A DNA stretch of 5,079 nt from an uncultured Chlamydiae bacterium (GTDB lineage: Bacteria; Chlamydiota; Chlamydiia; Chlamydiales; SM23-39). Both the position numbers and the translations under genes were made by a program. A model generated the notes under the pieces. The model was not told the DNA's origin. It saw nothing but the letters and a program-made list of their open reading frames with translations, and did no database searches. The DNA lies in assembly GCA_903864395.1 (NCBI GenBank), contig CAIPFQ010000133.1, positions 1 to 5,079 of the forward strand. Reading direction: 5' to 3'. Below are positions 1-5,061 of this stretch, piece by piece (the first letter of the stretch is position 1; every line of letters begins with the position of its first letter).

Positions 1-1077
1 ACTACCCGCATCGAGCAAGCCATGACAGACCTCATCCCTCGAGGCCAATACGCCAAGTTCACCTTCGAGTCCTTGCTTCGTGCCGACACATTGACCCGCT
101 ATCAAGCGCATCAGATCGCCCTTAGTGCAGGATTCCTCACCGTTGACGAAGTCCGCCACATTGAGAACCTCCCGCGCAAAGGTCATTCTATGGATAGTTT
201 TGCAGCAGCTCTTCTTGTGGTAGGGATGTGCGAGGGGACAGGGGATTGTCGAGAAGATTGCCTTCATATCATCGCCAAAATCCCTCAAATTGCCGCTTGC
301 GTCATCAATCACCATGCTGGATGGGGCAAAACGCCTCGCTCGCAGCCAGAGCTTGGCTACATAGAAAATTTTGTCCATATGCTGCAGATGAAAGAAAAAA
401 AGACGCCAGAGCTCATCGAGGTCATGCGCCTTTTCAATGTGATTCATTTTGATCATTGCGGGGGCAATCTATCTACCTTTGTCGGGAAAGCGGTCGCCTC
501 TGGCTTAGAAAATATGTATGGATCTCTCGCCTCCGCTCTTTGCGCTCTCGCAGGGCCTCGCCACGGCAGGGCAAATCAAGACTGCCTTGAATTTGTCCAA
601 AGAACCCTCGAAGAGGTGGGAGAGAATGCGAGCGCCGCTGATGTTGAGCGGTTAGTGAGAAAAAAATTAAAAAACAAGGAGCTCGTTTTTGGCTTTGGCC
701 ATGCGGTGTTGCGCGTAGAAGATCCAAGAGCGACTGTTTGCTACGATTATTGCAAACAGCATTTTTCAAAACATCCGCTCGTTAAAATTGCACAATTGTT
801 GCGCACAGAAGGGACTCGCGTTTTAAAGGAAAACCCCAAAGTTTCCAATCCTTACCCAAATATCGACGCGATCACAGGCTCTATGCTTGTGGCCGCAGGG
901 TTTCCTCACCCAGAGTATTTTACAATCCTTTTTGGTCTGGCAAGAGTTGTTGGAATCGCGATTCAAATTGTATACGAGCGCTTGGAAGCTCGCGGAGGAA
1001 AAGGGACGCCGATTATTCGCCCCTCTTACCTCTACAAGGAGAGACTTTCAGCTTTTCTTGCCAAAGATAAAAAATAG
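1..1077 (+). CDS. gltA: Citrate synthase, eukaryotic/mitochondrial type, 5'-truncated by the window edge
   Basis: Condenses oxaloacetate and acetyl-CoA to citrate, the entry step of the TCA cycle, in the cytoplasm. Counting from the Met at base 22, every key residue of the pig mitochondrial enzyme appears at the same spacing: H145 (DHCGGN), catalytic H181 (GPRHGRAN), H227 and R236 (GFGHAVLR..DPR), catalytic D282 (PNID) and R308 (FGLAR). The constant offset of 93 holds until a loop near residues 320-333 that is about five residues longer, before the RP motif with R333. The sequence resembles mitochondrial synthases more than the allosteric GltA type. The Met at base 22 is probably internal: the frame is open to base 1, no Shine-Dalgarno precedes it, and the residues around it still align with the pig enzyme, so roughly 90 residues lie upstream. 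The first ~180 bases use more G/C-ending codons than the rest. The 3' end overlaps a convergent gene by 30 bases. The family call is firm; the exact start is unknown. Confidence 0.95.
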   Translation, partial: TTRIEQAMTDLIPRGQYAKFTFESLLRADTLTRYQAHQIALSAGFLTVDEVRHIENLPRKGHSMDSFAAALLVVGMCEGTGDCREDCLHIIAKIPQIAACVINHHAGWGKTPRSQPELGYIENFVHMLQMKEKKTPELIEVMRLFNVIHFDHCGGNLSTFVGKAVASGLENMYGSLASALCALAGPRHGRANQDCLEFVQRTLEEVGENASAADVERLVRKKLKNKELVFGFGHAVLRVEDPRATVCYDYCKQHFSKHPLVKIAQLLRTEGTRVLKENPKVSNPYPNIDAITGSMLVAAGFPHPEYFTILFGLARVVGIAIQIVYERLEARGGKGTPIIRPSYLYKERLSAFLAKDKK

Positions 1078-1383
1078 CCCAAGGCCTGCTACGATCAATA
1101 AAACACCCCCCACTTGAAGCTGTTTAGCTCCTCCTTTGTATTGGGCAATCTCTTCTTTGCCCGCTTGGATCTTACTGTCCGCGGAATCAAAAATAGCCTT
1201 TTGTCCAATCTCTTTTGTATAAGGAGTCAGACTAAACAATATTTTGCCTGCACTGACCTTTTGCTCTCCCTCTCGAATTTGTTCTTTTCCCTCGGCGACC
1301 CTCTGATTAATATAGTTTGCAGTCAGGATTAACCCGGCCCCTGCAATGCATACACAAATTCCTGCCCATCGATTGCCTCTCAT
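1048..1383 (-). CDS. Small membrane protein with two helices and a glycine-heptad linker, function unknown
   Basis: A 111-residue protein with no function I can name. Helix 1 covers about residues 7-22 and helix 2 about 91-107, the latter ending in a Gly-Lys-Lys-Ser tail. Basic residues at both ends (MRGNR, GKKS) suggest both termini are cytoplasmic, with a charged loop of about 68 residues outside. The loop has heptad-like units with recurring Gly: EGKEQIR, EGEQKVS, AGKILFS, then AGKEEIA after a SADSKI segment, so an amphipathic or coiled-coil rod is likely. An in-frame ATG lies 27 bases upstream, but the start at 1383 is preferred because AGGAGGT sits five bases before it and the protein then begins MRGNRW directly before helix 1. 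The gene is divergent from the 287-residue ORF and its end overlaps the citrate synthase end. I have an uncertain memory of similar proteins in Legionella-like and Chlamydia-like bacteria. Confidence 0.75.
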   Translation of the reverse strand: MRGNRWAGICVCIAGAGLILTANYINQRVAEGKEQIREGEQKVSAGKILFSLTPYTKEIGQKAIFDSADSKIQAGKEEIAQYKGGAKQLQVGGVLLIVAGLGLFFIFGKKS

Positions 1384-1388
1384 AAAAC

Positions 1389-1395
1389 ACCTCCT
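1389..1395 (-). promoter_or_regulatory. Strong Shine-Dalgarno deciding the start of the minus-strand gene
   Basis: Read on the minus strand this is AGGAGGT, then GTTTT, then ATG at 1383-1381. It is the best ribosome-binding site in the window. It decides between two in-frame ATG codons and places the start at 1383 rather than 1410. Confidence 0.85.
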
Positions 1396-1400
1396 GACAG

Positions 1401-1414
1401 ACCTATACATAGGT
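1401..1414. promoter_or_regulatory. 6-2-6 palindrome in the divergent intergenic region, possible operator
   Basis: ACCTAT-AC-ATAGGT is a perfect inverted repeat with six-base arms and a two-base spacer. It lies between two divergently transcribed genes, just upstream of the minus-strand ribosome-binding site and about 44 bases before the plus-strand ATG at 1458. On the minus strand it would overlap a weak -10 region (TATGTA at 1411-1406, 16 bases after TTACAA at 1433-1428). It could be a dimeric regulator site or a short hairpin in the minus-strand leader. No regulator gene is in view, and a six-base palindrome in AT-rich DNA can arise by chance. Confidence 0.3.
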
Positions 1415-1437
1415 AAAAATCTATTTTTTGTAATGCA

Positions 1438-1443
1438 TAAAAT
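1438..1443 (+). promoter_or_regulatory. Weak candidate -10 box (TAAAAT) for the plus-strand operon
   Basis: TAAAAT matches five of six bases of the sigma-70 -10 consensus and would start transcription near base 1450, giving a very short leader before ATG 1458 or ATG 1470. No good -35 lies at the right distance. An alternative pair is TTGTAA (1428-1433) with TATCTG (1450-1455), 16 bases apart. Support is low because the region is AT-rich. Confidence 0.22.
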
Positions 1444-1457
1444 AAACCCTATCTGTT

Positions 1458-2321
1458 ATGTTTTTAGCCATGAATATAGAACCTGATATAATTAATTGGA
1501 TTGAGGCTCAAAAAATCATCTCTCAGATGCTTGAAGCCTTGAGCCCAAAGCTTTTGGAAGAAGAGACGTTAAGTCTTGATATTGATAAAATTATTTTTCA
1601 AAAGCCAAAGCTGCCACCAAAATATGCCTCATTCCTGGCGACGCCTCTTTCCCTTCCCTTGGAGTCTACGAGCTCTTTTCCCACCCCTCCGCCATTAAAA
1701 CAAAGTTTTGCTATCGCTAGACCAGTCTTTATAGAAAATTTTCCCTCTGACGATGTTTTTTTTGAAAAAGAGGAAGCCGAGCTTTTGATCCGACAAGTTC
1801 GCGCTGCCGTCCAAAGTCTTCCTAGAACAAGATTTTTACCTATCCCTATGAAGCCTTTCATTAAGGAGCTAGAGGCGCTCATCATTGCAATTTTTAAACA
1901 ACATGAAGAGCCTCCCTTAAAAAAAAACCAACCTTTCCTACGGCCTCATCACATTTCTGCTCCCCCAGTGCTCACTCGACCTGTGGATCTAAAGACGCAA
2001 GATTGCAGTTTATTGCGCGTCATTAAATCGGCGCTCAGGTCTGTAGAAACGAAAAAGCCTTTTTTCAGCGATGATAGACAGCCACCTGAAAAACCAAAAA
2101 TATCGGAAACAAAATTTTTAAATCTTTCGAAAGAGGCTCCTCATAAGCCTCTACTTCAAGAAGTCGCCGTGATTTCTTTAGCTCCGTATATGGAAAAATC
2201 AGTTTTTCCAGCGAGAGCGACGCAAACAAAAAAGAAAAAAGAAAAGCGTAGACCCTTTGATGAAGAGACAGAAGAAGGGGAGAGTGGGTCTTTTTCAGAT
2301 TTTTCATTTGACTTCAGTTGA
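1458..2321 (+). CDS. Proline-rich, largely disordered protein of unknown function, first gene of a three-gene cluster
   Basis: A 287-residue protein that I do not recognise. It opens with a helical stretch (about residues 10-38, with IISQMLEALSPKLLEEE). A Pro/Ser/Phe-rich low-complexity region covers about 48-100. Short amphipathic helices lie near 104-121, 134-149 and 183-196, joined by Pro/Lys/Phe-rich linkers. A basic patch (KKKKEKRR, 258-265) is followed by an acidic Ser/Phe tail ending FDFS. Helices 110-121 and 185-196 look like copies of one motif. No signal peptide or membrane segment is seen, so it is cytoplasmic or exported by a route not needing a Sec signal. Neither ATG 1458 nor in-frame ATG 1470 has a Shine-Dalgarno, so the start is uncertain by four residues. 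A nine-A run lies at 1919-1927. An effector, chaperone-binding or scaffold role is possible, but nothing here shows it. Confidence 0.7.
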   Translation: MFLAMNIEPDIINWIEAQKIISQMLEALSPKLLEEETLSLDIDKIIFQKPKLPPKYASFLATPLSLPLESTSSFPTPPPLKQSFAIARPVFIENFPSDDVFFEKEEAELLIRQVRAAVQSLPRTRFLPIPMKPFIKELEALIIAIFKQHEEPPLKKNQPFLRPHHISAPPVLTRPVDLKTQDCSLLRVIKSALRSVETKKPFFSDDRQPPEKPKISETKFLNLSKEAPHKPLLQEVAVISLAPYMEKSVFPARATQTKKKKEKRRPFDEETEEGESGSFSDFSFDFS

Positions 2322-2353
2322 TCTTTTGCGTATCTCTCAATTTATATCTATCT

Positions 2354-2359
2354 GAGAGG
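2354..2359 (+). promoter_or_regulatory. Shine-Dalgarno (GAGAGG) favouring a TTG start for the lipoprotein
   Basis: GAGAGG lies six bases before the TTG at 2366. Starting there gives a compact lipoprotein signal, Met-Arg then IFFILGFFTL then Cys-Gly-Cys. The earlier in-frame TTG at 2318 overlaps the upstream stop codon but has no ribosome-binding site and would add 16 residues before the signal. Confidence 0.55.
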
Positions 2360-2365
2360 CTCTGC

Positions 2366-2866
2366 TTGCGTATTTTTTTTATCTTAGGATTCTTTACCCT
2401 TTGTGGGTGTGCGGCAAACATGGCATTGAGTACGCTCACCGCAGCCGATTCAAATGTTTCTAATTTAACTTGCCTAAGCCTTGGGATGAGCCAATGCGAG
2501 GTCTTGCATATCATGCGCCAACCCTTTAAAGATAAAACATACTGCCTCGATGGGGATATTTACGACGTTTGGTTTTATGTGACCGAGCAAACTCTTTTGG
2601 GGCAAAGCAGGCTAATGCCTGTGAATCTTACGCCTTTGACATTTAAGAACGGAGTTCTGGTTGGCAAGGGGGCCTCTTATGCCAACTATCTTAAGAAGAA
2701 AGAAGAAGAAAGAAGGAACGCCCCTCCTCCAGACGCCGTCATGGCGCCTGTGCAAAAACCGGTGCCTATCACGCCGTCCGAAGAGACACAAGAAAAGCCG
2801 CCTCTTACAGATGAAGATCAAGAACTTTTGCATGAAGAGTCGGATCAAATTTTTAATCAAACCTGA
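2366..2866 (+). CDS. Outer-membrane-type lipoprotein with a BamE/DUF3192-like domain and Pro/Glu-rich tail
   Basis: With the TTG start at 2366 the protein has 166 residues; a start at the TTG at 2318 would give 182. It opens with MR and the hydrophobic core IFFILGFFTL, followed by lipobox LCGC, which makes C15 the lipidated cysteine after signal peptidase II cleavage. Residues ~35-105 recall the small BamE/SmpA-OmlA or DUF3192 fold: LGMSQCEVLHIMRQP (39-53) resembles the helix 'G-M-x-x-x-x-V-x-x-x-x-x-x-P', then YDVWFYV (66-72) and LTPLTFKNGVLVGKG (88-102) read as beta strands. After KKKEEERR (110-117) comes a Pro/Glu-rich tail of about 50 residues, probably disordered. BamE helps outer-membrane protein assembly, but similar folds have other roles, so function is not assigned. 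Its TGA overlaps the next ATG as TGATG, implying coupled translation with the transporter fusion. Confidence 0.75.
   Translation: MRIFFILGFFTLCGCAANMALSTLTAADSNVSNLTCLSLGMSQCEVLHIMRQPFKDKTYCLDGDIYDVWFYVTEQTLLGQSRLMPVNLTPLTFKNGVLVGKGASYANYLKKKEEERRNAPPPDAVMAPVQKPVPITPSEETQEKPPLTDEDQELLHEESDQIFNQT
2693..2716 (+). repeat. Purine tract with two copies of a 10-base unit inside the lipoprotein gene
   Basis: AAGAAGAAAG occurs twice in tandem (2693-2702 and 2703-2712), followed by AAGG. It encodes the charged run KKKEEERR between the folded domain and the tail. Gain or loss of one unit would shift the frame, but two copies alone is weak evidence for contingency behaviour. Confidence 0.6.
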
Positions 2867-5016
2867 TGAAAATTTCCCTTGGCTACCAAGTTCTTTTTGC
2901 GGTCTTTTTAGGGATTTTGACAGGTCTTTTTTTAGGCTCTTTTTCTAGTGTTCTCCAACCGATTGGCGATATTTATACAATGTTGCTGCAGATGGCGGCT
3001 TTGCCGTACATTTGCTTGTCTTTGATTCATGGAATTGGGTCGATGACGCCTTCCCTAGGGAAAAAACTTTTGCAAAGAGGGTGGTTTTTTTGGCTGATTC
3101 TTTGGGGATCCGTTTTTTTTGTGATCTACGCCCTCAGTTTTATGATCCCAAGGCCTTTGTTCACAATCATTGACGCCTCTTCCAACGAAGAAAAACAACT
3201 CATAAGAAATTTCTTAAATTATCTAGTTCCAAAAAACCCTCTCTATGACCTTGTCAATAATATAATTCCAGCGATTGTTGCATTTGGTCTTATTTTTGGG
3301 ATCGCGCTCATGCATTTGCGTGCAAAAGAACCTTTATTGTCGATTGTCGAGAGGGGCACGCAGCTCGTGGAAAAAATTCTTCTTTGGCTCGCTATTATTT
3401 CTCCTTTGGGAATTTTTATCCGCTGCGCTGTTGCATTTGGGACGATTTATTTTGAAGAGATTTCTTCGATCGGGTTTTATGTCATGGGGTTTATTTTTGC
3501 TTCTTTGGTTCTTACGTTTTGGATTCTCCCTTTGCTTCTTTCCTCTTTTACGGCTTTTTCTTATAGGGAGACGCTCAAAGCCTTTCGATCTGTTTGTCTG
3601 TTACCTTTTGCCACAGGGTTGCCTACGCTGGCGCTACCCTTAGCGATTACTTACATGAAGACACTGAGCCAAAGAACCAGAGAAAAAGACCATTTTGACT
3701 CTCTGTCTCAGACAGCGCTTCCTATTTGCTATAGTTTAGGACAAATCGGAAATTGCATGGCTTTATTTTTTATTCTTTTTATATCGTTTTTTTTCCGACA
3801 CCCTTTTTCTGGATGGGAAAAGGCGATTTTGTCTATTTTCATGATTCCTATGTCTTTTGGCTCTTCCACGACCTCTTTGAGTGTAGTTTCTTATCTGATC
3901 GAGCAACTGAGACTTCCCATAGAGTCGATCGCTTTATTCAAGCAAGGGGCTGTGATCACTTTAAATTTCCAAGTGCTCATGAGCTCAGCGAGTATTTTAA
4001 CCTTTTTGATTCTCGTTATTTATTCTTATTATAATCGAATTCAATGGCGTTGGAAATATTTTTTAATCCATTTTTCTTGCCTGTGCCTTACTTTTATTTT
4101 AGCGATTGGATTTTTTAGAAAAAATGTTTCGATGAATGATTATTTCAATCGAAAGAACGCCGATTTTCAAGTTGCAGATGTTCTGTCTTTTCCTGTTCAT
4201 GCAAAGATTTTCCAAGGCATGTCTGAGCAGCCTAGGGGGTCCAATACTTCAGATCCTTTTGCACATATTTTGCGATCTGGCGTGCTTCGCGTTGGTTATT
4301 CGACGCTCGATCCTCCTTATTCTTATCTCAATCAGCAAGGAGAATTGTGTGGCTATGATATTGCTTATGCCTATCAGCTTGCAAAAGACCTTGATTGCAC
4401 ACTCGAGCTGATTCCTATTCGATTTGAAGATCTTTTGCATCAATTGGAAATAGGGGAGTTTGATGTTGCAATGGCCTCTGTCATCATGGATGAAGAACGC
4501 ATTAAGACCATGGAGTTTACGGCTTTTTATAAAGAAGAAGATTTTGTCCTGGTGGCTCTCACAGCGCATCGCGCGCGCTTTTTAGATTTGAGAGCTTTAG
4601 AAAAAAACGCCTCTTTGAGACTTGTGACTTACGGCTCTTTAATTATTCCTGCACGGCGTCATTTTCCTTTAGCCTCCATAGAGATAATGAATAATAATGA
4701 TCCATTATTAGAGCCCTTGCTTCAAGGAAAAGTTGATGGGGCTCTTTGGACAAGAGTGCAAGCCTCTGCTTGGTGTGGCAGCCATGTTGATTTTGTCCCC
4801 CTTGATTACGGGGGCGCTTTGGGCAAATGTTTTTTCGCTTATCCAGTCAAGTTAGGTGCTTCAACCTGGGCTTCTTTTTTAAATCATTGGCTTGTTTTAA
4901 AAAGCCAAGATGGCTTTCAGGACGCAATGGTTCGATACTGGATTGAAGGAGAAAAAGGAAAAAATTTAGAGCCCCGTTGGTCTATTCTTAGAAATATTTT
5001 GCATTGGGTCGATTAG
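2866..5016 (+). CDS. Fusion of a divergent DAACS (GltP-type) symporter with a family-3 periplasmic solute-binding domain
   Basis: A 716-residue inner-membrane protein. Residues 1-390 follow the dicarboxylate/amino acid:cation symporter plan: TM1 7-25, TM2 36-59 (LLQMAALPYICLSLIHGIGSM), TM3 73-93, TM4 131-149 after NPLYDLVNN, TM5 170-195, TM6 203-228, HP1 near 244-262, TM7 283-308, HP2 near 319-345, TM8 355-388. A ninth helix (399-417), preceded by basic RIQWRWK, should place the C-terminus outside. Residues ~467-695 are a family-3 solute-binding domain: LRVGYSTLDPPYSYL, GELCGYDIAYAYQLAKDL, LEIGEFDVAMASVIMDEER, MEFTAFY, GKVDGAL. It has no signal peptide of its own. Canonical symporter motifs are changed: the HP1 serine triplet is LPT (252-254), TM7 NMDGT is GQIGN (292-296), and the TM8 Asp/Arg set is absent. 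R545 matches the carboxylate-binding Arg of HisJ, but T629 replaces the usual Asp. Uptake of an amino or organic acid is likely; substrate and coupling ion are unknown. The start is ATG at 2866, coupled to the lipoprotein stop, with no Shine-Dalgarno. Confidence 0.9.
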   Translation: MKISLGYQVLFAVFLGILTGLFLGSFSSVLQPIGDIYTMLLQMAALPYICLSLIHGIGSMTPSLGKKLLQRGWFFWLILWGSVFFVIYALSFMIPRPLFTIIDASSNEEKQLIRNFLNYLVPKNPLYDLVNNIIPAIVAFGLIFGIALMHLRAKEPLLSIVERGTQLVEKILLWLAIISPLGIFIRCAVAFGTIYFEEISSIGFYVMGFIFASLVLTFWILPLLLSSFTAFSYRETLKAFRSVCLLPFATGLPTLALPLAITYMKTLSQRTREKDHFDSLSQTALPICYSLGQIGNCMALFFILFISFFFRHPFSGWEKAILSIFMIPMSFGSSTTSLSVVSYLIEQLRLPIESIALFKQGAVITLNFQVLMSSASILTFLILVIYSYYNRIQWRWKYFLIHFSCLCLTFILAIGFFRKNVSMNDYFNRKNADFQVADVLSFPVHAKIFQGMSEQPRGSNTSDPFAHILRSGVLRVGYSTLDPPYSYLNQQGELCGYDIAYAYQLAKDLDCTLELIPIRFEDLLHQLEIGEFDVAMASVIMDEERIKTMEFTAFYKEEDFVLVALTAHRARFLDLRALEKNASLRLVTYGSLIIPARRHFPLASIEIMNNNDPLLEPLLQGKVDGALWTRVQASAWCGSHVDFVPLDYGGALGKCFFAYPVKLGASTWASFLNHWLVLKSQDGFQDAMVRYWIEGEKGKNLEPRWSILRNILHWVD
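4692..4710. repeat. Perfect 8-base inverted repeat inside the binding-domain coding region
   Basis: TAATAATG-ATC-CATTATTA pairs perfectly with a three-base loop and encodes part of IMNNNDPLLE. It is AT-rich and intragenic and lacks a T-run, so it is not a terminator. It is probably a codon-composition effect. Confidence 0.55.
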
Positions 5017-5040
5017 GGTTTTGGTGCTTTTGTTCGATTT

Positions 5041-5061
5041 GTTAGCGTTAATGTTAGCGTT
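5041..5061 (+). repeat. Direct repeat GTTAGCGTT twice at a 12-base period near the window end
   Basis: GTTAGCGTT occurs at 5041-5049 and 5053-5061, separated by AAT. It lies 25 bases after the stop of the transporter fusion. The 63 bases after that stop hold no clear terminator hairpin and no convincing gene. The repeat could be a protein-binding site or the edge of a longer array outside the window. Confidence 0.5.

Noticed and set aside
473..769. Open minus-strand frame of 98 codons inside the citrate synthase gene
   Set aside because: It lies opposite strongly conserved citrate synthase active-site coding sequence and has no ribosome-binding site or recognisable domain.
1078..1110. Possible terminator after the citrate synthase stop
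   Set aside because: No stable stem followed by a T-run is visible, and the stretch is coding on the minus strand.
2373..2380. Eight-T runs here and at 3113-3120 and 3787-3794 as possible terminators or slippage sites
   Set aside because: None follows a GC-rich hairpin, and each lies in Phe-rich signal or membrane-helix codons, where T-runs are expected.
2612..2860. Open minus-strand frame of 82 codons opposite the lipoprotein gene
   Set aside because: Its Arg/Phe/Leu-rich composition is what the antisense of a Lys/Glu/Pro-rich tail produces, and the plus strand has a clear lipobox and a coupled stop.
3275..3643. Open plus-strand frame of 122 codons in a second frame within the transporter gene
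   Set aside because: It is hydrophobic only because the T-rich membrane-helix DNA reads as Leu/Phe in other frames, and the main frame has clear family similarity.
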